Shown in pieces: positions 8,497 to 17,545 of a stretch of DNA of 64,000 bases. Source of the DNA: a virus; IMG/VR virus record IMGVR_UViG_3300028920_000047, positions 1 to 64,000 of that record, one strand, 5' to 3'. The translations under genes and the position numbers were made by a program. A model generated the notes under the pieces. That model was given only the letters and a program-made list of their open reading frames with translations, searched no databases and had not been told where the DNA came from. The stretch's first letter is position 1, and each line of letters begins with the position of its first letter.

Positions 8497-9084
8497 TTAT
8501 ATAGTTAAATCTATAGTATAACTATCATCAATAGTTAAACAAATTTTACCACCATCTACATCATCGTCTATTAAAAATGTACTATATTCAAAAGATGCTC
8601 GAAATTCATAATAAGTAGTACCTTCATATATACGCTGAGCGGTAGGTGTGGTCTTATCAAATTTTAAATTAAGATAAAATGTATAATCGATACTTTCGTT
8701 AGTAAAAGTTAATTGAGGATTTTTACGCTGCATAAAAAAGAAATTCTTTAAAAATGGTATATACTCAGTTAACACTTTTCCATAATTAAAAAAAGCATAA
8801 AAATTCATTGGTGCTCTTATTGGCACTAAAGGTTTTTTTGTGGCAACATCATCATCATGAGACACATAAATACCATCATAATATTCTGGATAATCTATGG
8901 ACTTATCTATTTGCACCTGGTTATCATTAAACCATAAACAATAGAATGGACATAATATTTTATTATTAGCCTCGGCATTTTTACGAAAAGCTTCCTCAGG
9001 TTGAGCTATACGAAAATTATTATCATCAATATCCAACAAATCTTTTAAATATGCTTCTAAAGCTAATACCGACACTTTTAACAC
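8497..9084 (-). CDS. Putative tail completion / tail terminator protein
   Basis: A 195-residue protein with alternating hydrophobic beta strands: F-Y-C-L-W-F-N-D, then residues 90-120 with F-Y-A-F-F-N-Y-G and an aromatic F-F-F-M stretch, then Y-T-F-Y-L-N-L-K-F and a closing Y-Y-E-F-R-A-S-F-E-Y. This layout and the place just before the sheath fit the T4 gp15/gp3 group that caps the tail tube. No diagnostic motif is visible, so the call is by position and strand pattern. Confidence 0.4.
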   Translation of the reverse strand: MLKVSVLALEAYLKDLLDIDDNNFRIAQPEEAFRKNAEANNKILCPFYCLWFNDNQVQIDKSIDYPEYYDGIYVSHDDDVATKKPLVPIRAPMNFYAFFNYGKVLTEYIPFLKNFFFMQRKNPQLTFTNESIDYTFYLNLKFDKTTPTAQRIYEGTTYYEFRASFEYSTFLIDDDVDGGKICLTIDDSYTIDLTI

Positions 9085-9087
9085 TTT

Positions 9088-9534
9088 TTACCAAACCTCC
9101 TCTTTATCAAAATCTATTACATAAATTCTTTTGACCTCGTTTATCCTGGAACTAACTAAAACATCAACAACCTTATAATATTCAGTAATTGTCGTATCAT
9201 CAATATTATTTCTAATCGATTTAAACTTGGCACCCTTTTGAACATCATCAATATATTTAAAATGCGCCAACATTACTTCCGGTGTACCAATACCCGGCCC
9301 CTCCTCTTTCAATAAACCATAACTTCTCAATAATTTTCTATCTCTAACATTTCTAATTAAAGCCGTAGTTTCAATAGGGTCATCATATGTTATAGTTTCT
9401 TCATCAAAATCATTTAGAGTAACACTCGCTACGTTTTTTAGTTCTACATCAATATTTAATAATGGTATACGTACCAACACATCGTTTATTCGCCGCATCG
9501 CTGCCGCGAATGCTTTACTTATTATTTTAGCCAT
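9088..9534 (-). CDS. Putative head-tail joining (neck) protein
   Basis: A 148-residue protein. It starts with a basic amphipathic helix (MAKIISKAFAAAMRR) and continues with beta-rich sequence and the closing R-I-Y-V-I-D-F-D-K-E-E-V-W. It overlaps the preceding 134-residue gene by one base (TAATG) and lies between the putative internal head proteins and the tail genes, where neck proteins are normally coded. I do not recognise the family by motif; neck function is inferred from gene order. Confidence 0.4.
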   Translation of the reverse strand: MAKIISKAFAAAMRRINDVLVRIPLLNIDVELKNVASVTLNDFDEETITYDDPIETTALIRNVRDRKLLRSYGLLKEEGPGIGTPEVMLAHFKYIDDVQKGAKFKSIRNNIDDTTITEYYKVVDVLVSSRINEVKRIYVIDFDKEEVW

Positions 9535-9938
9535 TATTGTGGTACCTTTACTTCAAAACTTTGTAAAGCTGTTTCTTCAAAATAATCTACAGCTTGTTTA
9601 AAATCAATGAGGGATTGCTCCTCAATCAAATAAAATTGCATTACAAAACTACCATCAATATTAACCATAAAATTATCCCCCAAATTAGAGGGTTGTGAGT
9701 TAATATTGACTCTAACTGTCCACTTATCTTCCTCTATAGATATGAGTTCACAAGTTAGTATAATATATTTATTTTCCCAGGCTCGTGTATAGACCAAAAT
9801 ATTTTCATTTGGTTGTTCTATTAACCGATAACCATACTTACTAATAATATCCTCAATTTTATCCTTCATATATCTACGGTTAACACGACCTGCTTCATAA
9901 ATTTTCTTATTTATCCTATCTATAATTTTTTTAATCAT
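9534..9938 (-). CDS. Hypothetical protein, head-tail junction region
   Basis: A 134-residue protein. It has a basic helical start (MIKKIIDRINKKIYEAGRVN) followed by a beta-rich part with W-E-N-K-Y-I-I-L-T and W-T-V-R-V-N-I-N, then an acidic C-terminal helix. It is coupled by a stop/start overlap to the next gene and has a clear GGAAGAGGAAAT ribosome site. No family is recognised. A connector or chaperone role would fit the position but cannot be shown. Confidence 0.5.
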   Translation of the reverse strand: MIKKIIDRINKKIYEAGRVNRRYMKDKIEDIISKYGYRLIEQPNENILVYTRAWENKYIILTCELISIEEDKWTVRVNINSQPSNLGDNFMVNIDGSFVMQFYLIEEQSLIDFKQAVDYFEETALQSFEVKVPQ

Positions 9939-9940
9939 TT

Positions 9941-12900
9941 TTATATTTCCTCTTCCATATCTGACGGCACTCTTGAGCCAGGCTCATTAACTGGTAAAGC
10001 TTGTTGAGATTCGCCGGTATCATATGGTTCTATTATTTCATTTTCAATAAGCTCAGCAAATTGGTCCTGACTGAAATATACTTTCTCACCTTCAACAGAA
10101 ATTTCTACATAAGTAGCCGGTACTTCCTCAAGTTCATTATTGTCATCAAAACCTAATACATCGTCACCCAACAATTCGGGTTCAACCAATATATCATTCT
10201 TTTTATCTTCTATATCATTTCTATCAATAACTGGATATTCATCACCCGCTGTAATATTACCGACCTCTTTTTTTATCCGCTTTTCGAGCTCAATATAATC
10301 ATCATCTTCAAGCTCATTATTATTATCATATTCAGAGCCAGATAATTCGTCTACAAATCTCTGTATAATGGAAATCAATTTTTCATCACCTAATGCTTGA
10401 ATAAGTTCTGGATTATTGGCGAATATTGATATAACTTTTTTATCAACACTATCTAAATCATTATACGATTTTTTATCATAATGCCAGGCATAAAACTTTC
10501 CTAACAATTTTGATATAAACCCTTCTTTTTTCAATCTCTGATTTTTGATTTGTTCAGTTAACTTATCAAATATTGTTTTAGCCCACTGTTTAAAGTCTAA
10601 AGCTTCACCACCCATTTCTGCCATATCGTTTTTATATTCCTGATAATTTGTTTTTAAATTTTTATCAGTTTTATATTTATCAAACCATTCAGTAAAAGAA
10701 TCGCCGTTTGGTACCCAGGTTTTGACCCATTCACCTTCTTTAATAGATTTTGATTCACCTATTAAATTTACATTACACTTTGGACATTTTATTTCATTAC
10801 AAGGTTCCCCTTTTTTATGTACTTCTTTATATCCACATTCCGGACATACGCAGGTAATAGCTCCTCCATCACCTTGTCGGCGTCCACCTTTTCCTAAACC
10901 TTGACCACGGCCTTCCTTTTTGGCTTTATGACCTATACCCATTAACTCATCACTATCCTGAATAGGTGATAAGTTGTAATCAATACCCTCTTCTTCCATG
11001 CGTTTAAATAATTGTAACGCTTCATATTGGTCAAGTATTATTTTAACAACCGGTATCTGCTGGTTTTCATTTTGTTTTTTATAAGCTCTAACTCGATGAT
11101 GTCCGTCTAATATAAAATTATCTTCACTTATAAAAACAGGAGTGGTAAAATTTTCTTCACCTGATTCAATAGCTTTATAAATATTATCAACTTTTTCCTG
11201 CACAAAATCTTCCTGACTTGGTTTCAGGTCGGAAACCTTAGCTATTGTCTCCTTGTACTGAATTGCTAAATTATCTAAAATCTTTTTAGCAGCATGCCAT
11301 TCTTTATCCCTGATTTGAGAAATTTGATTACGTTTAAGTTCAGTCTTTTCACTAAACCCATCTTCCTGCTCTTCCTCATCTTCTTCAATTTCTTCTTCCG
11401 GACCAGAACTTTCCACATTATCCACTATAAAGGTCTGACCCTCGGCCACTAACTGTTCTATATAATTATCAAGCTGTGTTTTTGATACAATTTCTCCTTC
11501 CGGCGCTTTACCGATTCTATAAATATCTTCATTAGCTATAAACTGGTCGCCATCATTTACTTCCAATATTTCATCTTCCTCAATATCTTCTTCCGGTTCC
11601 ATAGGTTCTTCAGCTACCGGGTCACTAAATTCATCAATATCTTCATCCTGTTCTTTTTTTAACTTTTTTTTCTCAACTTCTAAACCTACATCCATTAATA
11701 TTGTATCAGTTAACTCCCCGCCGGGAAAAGCGGCATCTAAATTATCTGTTAATTCTTTTAAATTGGTAGCAGACAAAACACCAGTTTTTGCCTTATCGAA
11801 ATCCGCTTTTTTTGGAAAAGCGGTTGAATCAGATTCCCATTCCGGGTCATCTTCTAATATTGATTCATATTCTTGATTAAGTCTGTTAATTACTTTATTC
11901 TTGATACTTTTACTAACCGTTTCTTTTAACTTTTTTTTCTCAACCGGCGTTAATTTCGGAACCCTATTTACATCCACCGACGTCTGATTTAATGTTGGGG
12001 GTTCCTCCCCAGGTCTTGGTAGTCTGGTCTTAGGTTCAAGATTGGCGTTTATAACCACACTATCAATATTCATAAATTCATCAAGCGTATTGATTTGAGT
12101 ATCAAGTTTATTAAAAATATTTTCCCATTCATTTTTAGAATAACTACTTCTGGCTATTTCCGTTGAACCGTATTTAGATAAATTATTGAAATCAGTCGGT
12201 AATAAACAAAACTGTGCCGGTTTAAGCTGGTTTTCTCTAAATGATTTTTCTTTTAATGTTGCTTTAGCATCTTTAGCGTTAGGATTATCTATCATGAACT
12301 TCTCCAAAGCTTGTCGAACATTTTCCGCTTCTACTGTTTTAGAGCATTCCTGACCATCCTGGTCGATATAATCTATTATAATTGTCGCCTCGTTTAAACC
12401 CATTAACTCATCACTGCCCTGAATAGGTGATAAATTGTAATCAATTTCTTTAAACAATTTATCTAAAACCCTTTTAACATATTCAACTCTTTTTACATTA
12501 TTTAAAAGTACACCTTTTTCAGTTTTTTTAAATCCCTGGATATGTCCAATTTTTTTCAATTTACTTAAACAATAACGAATTGGTACAACATTTTTAACTT
12601 TAGCAAAAGATAAAACATAATTACTTTCCTGCTTTATACCCTTTTTGCCAGGTATACCAATTCCCATAAGCTCATCAGAACCGGACATTGGGCTTAGATT
12701 GTAATCTACCTCATAAATCTTCATATCAATATCCCTAAGCTCTTTTTCCAACTCTTTTAATCTACTTACCGGGCCAATAGCAGTTATACTATTATCTTCA
12801 AAATTTTCTTCTAATTTACAATCCTGATAACGGTACATAATATTAACAAACACTTCGTTCATTACGCCCTCAAATACCAGTTTACCCGATTCCTTTGATA

Positions 12901-13204
12901 CTTTAGATTCTTTAAAAGTGTGGTATTTATCATCCTGTTCATCAATCATTCGTACAATGGTTTTACCCGCTGCTGCTAATACTATAAATTTTTCACTGCC
13001 AAAGAATCCTTTACCCTCATTAAAACTATCAATAAGATTTTTAGCGTATTTATCACTATCAAACTTTTGTACCTTATCATATTTATTAGCCACTTTTTTA
13101 AGAGTATATACTTTACCCTCAAATTTTAACTTTTCGCCCGGTATCAATTTTTGTTTTGGTTCAATCTTTTTATTGAACTCTTTGAAAAATCCTTTTGTAC
13201 TCAT
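9941..13204 (-). CDS. Large multidomain putative internal head protein (ParB-like, zinc ribbon)
   Basis: 1087 residues. The start MSTKGFFKEFNKK has the aromatic-basic pattern shared with other proteins here and similar in style to T4 capsid-targeting sequences. Domains in order: basic/beta region; a 15-residue element Y-N-L-S-P-x-x-x-S-D-E-L-M-G three times (about residues 165, 254 and 741); acidic low-complexity linkers with K-K-L-K-K-E-Q (about 518); a ParB/sulfiredoxin-like domain with I-L-D-G-H-H-R-V-R-A (about 697); a glycine-rich stretch and a double zinc ribbon with C-V-C-P-E-C-G-Y and C-P-K-C (about 778-805); a second L-K-K-E-G junction (about 903); an acidic C terminus. ParB-like folds bind or cut nucleic acid in other systems; activity here is unknown. 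It looks like several domains joined by linkers, possibly processed after assembly. Confidence 0.6.
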   Translation of the reverse strand: MSTKGFFKEFNKKIEPKQKLIPGEKLKFEGKVYTLKKVANKYDKVQKFDSDKYAKNLIDSFNEGKGFFGSEKFIVLAAAGKTIVRMIDEQDDKYHTFKESKVSKESGKLVFEGVMNEVFVNIMYRYQDCKLEENFEDNSITAIGPVSRLKELEKELRDIDMKIYEVDYNLSPMSGSDELMGIGIPGKKGIKQESNYVLSFAKVKNVVPIRYCLSKLKKIGHIQGFKKTEKGVLLNNVKRVEYVKRVLDKLFKEIDYNLSPIQGSDELMGLNEATIIIDYIDQDGQECSKTVEAENVRQALEKFMIDNPNAKDAKATLKEKSFRENQLKPAQFCLLPTDFNNLSKYGSTEIARSSYSKNEWENIFNKLDTQINTLDEFMNIDSVVINANLEPKTRLPRPGEEPPTLNQTSVDVNRVPKLTPVEKKKLKETVSKSIKNKVINRLNQEYESILEDDPEWESDSTAFPKKADFDKAKTGVLSATNLKELTDNLDAAFPGGELTDTILMDVGLEVEKKKLKKEQDEDIDEFSDPVAEEPMEPEEDIEEDEILEVNDGDQFIANEDIYRIGKAPEGEIVSKTQLDNYIEQLVAEGQTFIVDNVESSGPEEEIEEDEEEQEDGFSEKTELKRNQISQIRDKEWHAAKKILDNLAIQYKETIAKVSDLKPSQEDFVQEKVDNIYKAIESGEENFTTPVFISEDNFILDGHHRVRAYKKQNENQQIPVVKIILDQYEALQLFKRMEEEGIDYNLSPIQDSDELMGIGHKAKKEGRGQGLGKGGRRQGDGGAITCVCPECGYKEVHKKGEPCNEIKCPKCNVNLIGESKSIKEGEWVKTWVPNGDSFTEWFDKYKTDKNLKTNYQEYKNDMAEMGGEALDFKQWAKTIFDKLTEQIKNQRLKKEGFISKLLGKFYAWHYDKKSYNDLDSVDKKVISIFANNPELIQALGDEKLISIIQRFVDELSGSEYDNNNELEDDDYIELEKRIKKEVGNITAGDEYPVIDRNDIEDKKNDILVEPELLGDDVLGFDDNNELEEVPATYVEISVEGEKVYFSQDQFAELIENEIIEPYDTGESQQALPVNEPGSRVPSDMEEEI
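10938..10984 (-). repeat. 47-bp in-gene repeat, copy 3 (DYNLSP element)
   Basis: Differs from the copy at 12399-12445 at only 3 of 47 bases, far closer than expected for protein-level constraint alone, so one copy is recent or homogenised. It encodes I-D-Y-N-L-S-P-I-Q-D-S-D-E-L-M-G, directly before the glycine-rich zinc-ribbon domain. Confidence 0.8.
12399..12445 (-). repeat. 47-bp in-gene repeat, copy 2 (DYNLSP element)
   Basis: Nearly identical at DNA level to 10938-10984. It encodes I-D-Y-N-L-S-P-I-Q-G-S-D-E-L-M-G and joins a helical domain to a beta domain of the same protein. Confidence 0.8.
12663..12709 (-). repeat. 47-bp in-gene repeat, copy 1 (diverged DYNLSP element)
   Basis: Same protein element (V-D-Y-N-L-S-P-M-S-G-S-D-E-L-M-G) with many synonymous differences from copies 2 and 3, so it is the older copy. 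It lies at another domain boundary. Confidence 0.7.
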
Positions 13205-13253
13205 TATAAATTACCTCGCTTTTAAAAATTTAATATTTTTCCCATACTCATTC

Positions 13254-13721
13254 TCATTTATTTTTTTCGAACTCAGTTTTAGCCAACTGTTGTACTCTTT
13301 TTATAGCTGCATCCAAATAGTCAAATAATGTATCATCACCAACAACATCATAATATTTGTCCTTTAATTGATTTACAGCGCTGATAAATTGTTCTATCTC
13401 TTCACTATTACCGATTGACCAGGTTCCTTCTTTTTTTAGTTTTTTCTCGAACACAGCCTTTAGATATTTCTCCGTTTGGCCGTCAGGATATTGAAAAGTT
13501 ACTGTTGTATCATCCAGCTCTATTATTTTTACTTTTGCTTCTTTACCGGTTAATGAACTTTGAGCTGGTAAGGTTATAATTTTATCAAGTGTCAACTTTT
13601 GCTTTTTAATATCAGCATCACCGCTTTGTAACTCTTCCTTACCTGCGTCTGTATCCGGTTTAGGGGTTTTAGTTTCTTTCTCATAAACAGCTTTACCTTT
13701 TTTCTTAAATCTTATTTTCAT
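13254..13721 (-). CDS. Small putative internal head protein with Lys-Lys-Glu junction
   Basis: 155 residues: a very basic N terminus (MKIRFKKKGKAVYEKE), a beta-rich middle with V-K-I-I-E-L-D-D-T-T-V-T-F-Q-Y, then the junction F-E-K-K-L-K-K-E-G-T-W at about residue 98, then a helical domain ending K-Y-Y-D-V-V-G-D-D-T-L-F-D-Y-L-D-A-A. The K-K-L-K-K-E element recurs in its neighbours, always before a new domain. I recognise no family. It is in the middle of a run of large proteins with similar build and probably belongs with them in the particle. Confidence 0.55.
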   Translation of the reverse strand: MKIRFKKKGKAVYEKETKTPKPDTDAGKEELQSGDADIKKQKLTLDKIITLPAQSSLTGKEAKVKIIELDDTTVTFQYPDGQTEKYLKAVFEKKLKKEGTWSIGNSEEIEQFISAVNQLKDKYYDVVGDDTLFDYLDAAIKRVQQLAKTEFEKNK

Positions 13722-13737
13722 AATTACCTCACCTTTT

Positions 13738-15579
13738 TTATATTATTTTATCAACAATACCATACTCTACTGAATCATCGGCTGACATCCAATAATCACG
13801 TTCAATATCTTTTTCAATCTTTTCTGTGGTATGTCCACAAGCTTCAGCCAAAATATTAACAATTTGTTTCTTTAATCTTTTAGTCTCTTTTAACTCAATT
13901 TCCTGGTCGGTAGCTGATTCCATGGAAAAGAATTTAAAAGTAGCTATATCATGGATTAAAATCCTACTATGTTCGGTAATATATCTTTTACCTTTAGTAC
14001 CACAAGCAAGTAAAATTGCCCCCATTGAGGCAGCTTGCCCAATACAAATAGTCTTGATTTCACACTTACATCTTCTCATCACGTCTATTAAAGCCAGACC
14101 AGACACCACGGCACCGCCAGGACTGTTTATATATAACTCAATAGGTTTTTTAGGATTTTCAGCTTCTAATAATAATATATCCTGCATCAGCCTATTTACA
14201 CTATCACTATACACACCATCTACAAAAAACAATTTTCTATTTTTACGTAATTTTTCTTCGGTCGTCATTTCTTTTTCTTCTTCATAAGTTTTTTCTACTT
14301 CCGTTACCAACTGTTCATTAAATAATTTTTTTTCAGCCGCGGCCCTTACTGTTTCTTTAATATTATGGTCTCTCATTAGCTGGTCAAGTCTTTGTATAGC
14401 ACTGATAATATCATCGGTAGAAGTATGTCTTATATCCTGAATATTAGCGGTACTATTCATTACTTCATCAACCTGCGGTTCTAATGCTGAATAGTTTTCG
14501 ATTATATTATCAGCCTTATCTATTAGTAAATCAATCAATTTACGACGGCTATATTTACTATAACTATATTTACCTTCTTTTTTTAAAGGTTCGTCTGCTA
14601 CCAATGTATGAACCTCGGCGTTTGGGGTCAATTCGTAGTTATAAATCTTACCGGTTTTGTGGTTAACCAGGTTCCATTTATTATCAATATCAACAATGAT
14701 TAACTTTGTTGGGTCTACCTTATCTAAACTTTGTTCTAATTCTGAAGGTATTTCAAGCTGCATATAACTTTTGCCGTAATCAACATTTTGTGGTTCACCC
14801 TTTACTTTTATAATAACATCTTTATCATTTACTTTAGTGGTAAATGATGTATAAGGTGCTGGTGTTACTTTTGGGTTTTCTTGAGGCCCACGAGCATCTT
14901 GGGACGGTTCTTCATAATCTTTAGGTGTATCCTGTTTTACATCTTTTTCAATAATACCACGCCTCTTTAAAATCTTTTTTATTTTTTCGCTCATACCTTC
15001 TTCGCCTCCTAAAATTAAATCACCATTATCATTTTTTTTAATATTTTTAGCCATTTGTTGCATTGTTTCAAACGCATCTTCGTAATCATCGGTATAATAA
15101 GATTTTTCTTCGTCAATCTTATCGCCCTCTATCCACTGTATAACCCATTCATCCCGCTCTTTATTCCTTACCATTTTTAAAGTTATATCGTTTATAGTTA
15201 TTTTTTTATCAGTACTCTCTTTAATAAATTTACCATTTAAATTTTTCATTTTTACTAACCTCTTATCCGTATACCAAAATACATAATTAAAATTAGTTAT
15301 ATTTTTGTTAATATATCTCAATACCTTTCGCCAATCGTTTTCTAATGTTTCGTTATTTGAATATATTTGTATTTCACTTTCATCTTTTTTAACTCGTAAA
15401 GCAATTTCACCAAGTCTAATTAAATCCTTACGATTACCTTTTTGTATTCGGGTTGAATAACTGCTATGGGTATCATCCGGGTGTAATTCTATTGTTCGAT
15501 AAGTATCACCTACCGGTGTTAAAAAGTATCCATCATAATCTTTTGATACATACTGGTCCCAATTAAACATTTTCCACAT
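13738..15579 (-). CDS. Two-part protein with C-terminal ClpP-like serine protease
   Basis: 613 residues. The first 340 residues are unrecognised, with lysine-rich and beta parts, and end at P-L-K-K-E-G-K-Y-S-Y (about residue 335). A helical spacer follows, then a ClpP (S14) domain from about residue 440 to the end: Y-I-N-S-P-G-G-A-V-V-S-G-L, catalytic Ser in G-Q-A-A-S-M-G-A (about 516), His in I-L-I-H-D (about 543), and the D-I-E-R-D-Y-W-M-S-A-D-D-S-V-E-Y-G close with the expected Asp. The full triad is present. In many siphophages a ClpP-like enzyme matures the prohead; in this window a gp21-like prohead protease is also present. The N-terminal half is an unusual addition to ClpP. The start overlaps the previous gene by 17 bases. 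Confidence 0.85.
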   Translation of the reverse strand: MWKMFNWDQYVSKDYDGYFLTPVGDTYRTIELHPDDTHSSYSTRIQKGNRKDLIRLGEIALRVKKDESEIQIYSNNETLENDWRKVLRYINKNITNFNYVFWYTDKRLVKMKNLNGKFIKESTDKKITINDITLKMVRNKERDEWVIQWIEGDKIDEEKSYYTDDYEDAFETMQQMAKNIKKNDNGDLILGGEEGMSEKIKKILKRRGIIEKDVKQDTPKDYEEPSQDARGPQENPKVTPAPYTSFTTKVNDKDVIIKVKGEPQNVDYGKSYMQLEIPSELEQSLDKVDPTKLIIVDIDNKWNLVNHKTGKIYNYELTPNAEVHTLVADEPLKKEGKYSYSKYSRRKLIDLLIDKADNIIENYSALEPQVDEVMNSTANIQDIRHTSTDDIISAIQRLDQLMRDHNIKETVRAAAEKKLFNEQLVTEVEKTYEEEKEMTTEEKLRKNRKLFFVDGVYSDSVNRLMQDILLLEAENPKKPIELYINSPGGAVVSGLALIDVMRRCKCEIKTICIGQAASMGAILLACGTKGKRYITEHSRILIHDIATFKFFSMESATDQEIELKETKRLKKQIVNILAEACGHTTEKIEKDIERDYWMSADDSVEYGIVDKII

Positions 15580-16426
15580 CTCTCCTAATATCTTTATATT
15601 GTTTTAATTTCAGAATATACCCGGTTTTGTCTAACATTTTATAAATCATATTTTGTATACTTTTATTACCTTTACCTAAACCTCCGTGAAGCTCAAGTTC
15701 TTCACCGGCGTAAGCACCACTACGTAAATCCTTTAACATTTTCTTTTGTAAGAATAAAGCATCTAAATCACTTTTTAGTTCCTCCTGTTTTTGAGCTATC
15801 CTTGTTTCTATTTCATCTTTTTCCCACTCTTCTGCATAATTTAGATAATCCTGGTACATTTCTATTTCCGCTTTATCGGCTTCATACTCCTGTATCCTAT
15901 CATCTATACCACTCATAAATATTTTAGCTATTTCCATTATATGGGATACCGGCGGTTTAATCTTTTCATATTCGGGTTTTTCTATCCACTTATTATTTAA
16001 CAAATCATAGACCGAACCCTTACCAACACTACCAACAAATTCATCACCTACATGAGCATAATATTCTATACGATGGCCGGTATCGGCTAAATTCTCCTGC
16101 GGGCCAGCGGTTACTAATCTTACCGCCTCTTCTACCTCATCGTCAGCTACTTCAATATGTATATCTATATCAGTACTATCATTATATTGATATCCTGTAT
16201 TAGAACCGGTAAAATGAACATTAACTATTTTATCTTTCATTCGCTCTGGCAAATCTTTAAATATAGGATTTAATAATTCTTCTCTTACTTCCGGTTTTAT
16301 CGTCATATCATCATTCCAAATAGCCGGGTTTAATTCCTTATGTACCGGGTCTAAAATTGATTCCATTTTTAACTTTGGTATCTTACTATTTCTTATTTGA
16401 TTAAATTTTCTAAAAAATTCCTTCAT
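15563..16426 (-). CDS. Nucleotidyltransferase-fold protein with capsid-targeting-like start
   Basis: 287 residues. It begins MKEFFRKFNQ, the shared aromatic-basic start. Residues 24-50 (I-L-D-P-V-H-K-E-L-N-P-x-x-W then K-P-E-V-R-E-E-L-L) and the signature F-T-G-S-N-T-G-Y-x-Y-N-D-S-T-D-I-D-I-H-I (about 88-107) form the G-S...D-x-D core of the polymerase-beta-type nucleotidyltransferase fold; the two Asp of D-I-D would bind metal. A similar I-L-D-P/K-P-E-V-R arrangement is known from proteins of T4-like phages. A coiled region (about 175-235) follows. Substrate unknown. Context suggests a protein packaged in the head for use at infection, which is inference. Confidence 0.7.
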   Translation of the reverse strand: MKEFFRKFNQIRNSKIPKLKMESILDPVHKELNPAIWNDDMTIKPEVREELLNPIFKDLPERMKDKIVNVHFTGSNTGYQYNDSTDIDIHIEVADDEVEEAVRLVTAGPQENLADTGHRIEYYAHVGDEFVGSVGKGSVYDLLNNKWIEKPEYEKIKPPVSHIMEIAKIFMSGIDDRIQEYEADKAEIEMYQDYLNYAEEWEKDEIETRIAQKQEELKSDLDALFLQKKMLKDLRSGAYAGEELELHGGLGKGNKSIQNMIYKMLDKTGYILKLKQYKDIRRDVENV

Positions 16427-16452
16427 TATTTATCATACCGGCCTTAATATTT

Positions 16453-17541
16453 TTAAACTTTTGACCACAAAGGTATTATTTCACTAACATCTTTCAACTT
16501 CTTATTTTCATTTTGTTGATTTTGTACAAAGTTTATATCAAAATTTTCCTCTAAACATTTATACACCTTATCAGCTGTTTTGTCATATTCGGGAGCTACA
16601 TCAACTAACAAATCATATCCGCCGGCCATATTGCCCTGTATATACAAATGAACTTCGTGGTCAGTAAATTCAGGTATGTCGCCGGTTAATTGTTCCATTA
16701 TTAACTCCCAGGCTTGCCAATCTTCTACATGTTCACCATTTATTTCCGCATAATCAATACCTTGCCCACTCATTTTGATATGGTCAGTATAATAAAAAGT
16801 TATTTTAGATTTGTTATTCTCTTCTGGATAATAATCTTCGTCGGTTGAATTCATTGCCCAACTCATTTCATCTTCCTCTTTTTTTACCTTTTTGTTTTCA
16901 CGTAAAAAATAATTATTACTTATTTGTACAACTTCATCAGATGTTAAATCCTTTATATTATGTTGCCAGGCAAAATTGTTAACAAAATTAGGACTGGCTT
17001 CGTCGGTTAAAACTTCTTCTTTTCTCATCATTTGTATAATTTTATCTATTACATTCTGTCTTATATTCTGTTCTTTTTTCATTTTTTTCTTATCATATAT
17101 ACCTACGAAGTCTTCTTCATCTTCATCCGTTTCACGGCTATCTTCCTTTCCTGCGACAAATATATGACTACGATGTGGATATTTACTCCAGCTTTCACCG
17201 TTCCAATAATCAGTACCACCGAAATAACTATAGTATACCTCACCATCAGTATCAGCAACAAAAATAACCTGTATATCTTCAGCGGTAGGATTATCATTCC
17301 ACATATTATCTATTTGTTCAGCCAAACCATTAACGAAGTCATCATTTTTAAACTCTTCACAACTTTGTTCAATCATATTTATAATTTCATCAGGCTCATC
17401 ACCATCAAAAGTTCGTTCAAACTCCATAAAGATATCGTTTACAATTCTTTTAGCTTCTTCACGAGCTTCATTACTTGCACTTTCTTTTATAACTCTTCTC
17501 TTCTTTTCCCAAAACTTTTTAAAATAATTTTTAACCGTCAT
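16453..17541 (-). CDS. Putative internal head protein, acidic, unknown function
   Basis: 362 residues. The start MTVKNYFKKFWEKKRRVIKES matches the shared N-terminal pattern, with a basic tail after it. The body is acidic and shows three parts split by junctions D-K-K-K-M-K-K-E-Q (about residue 153) and N-K-K-V-K-K-E-E (about 220). The first part has W-x-x-N-P-T-A-E-D and strands around V-Y-Y-S-Y-F-G-G-T-D; the last has H-I-K-M-S-G-Q-G-I-D-Y and V-H-L-Y-I-Q-G-N-M-A-G-G-Y-D-L-L-V-D-V. No family recognised. The pattern of CTS-like start plus repeated junctions links it to the neighbouring large proteins. Confidence 0.55.
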   Translation of the reverse strand: MTVKNYFKKFWEKKRRVIKESASNEAREEAKRIVNDIFMEFERTFDGDEPDEIINMIEQSCEEFKNDDFVNGLAEQIDNMWNDNPTAEDIQVIFVADTDGEVYYSYFGGTDYWNGESWSKYPHRSHIFVAGKEDSRETDEDEEDFVGIYDKKKMKKEQNIRQNVIDKIIQMMRKEEVLTDEASPNFVNNFAWQHNIKDLTSDEVVQISNNYFLRENKKVKKEEDEMSWAMNSTDEDYYPEENNKSKITFYYTDHIKMSGQGIDYAEINGEHVEDWQAWELIMEQLTGDIPEFTDHEVHLYIQGNMAGGYDLLVDVAPEYDKTADKVYKCLEENFDINFVQNQQNENKKLKDVSEIIPLWSKV

Positions 17542-17545
17542 TGTT

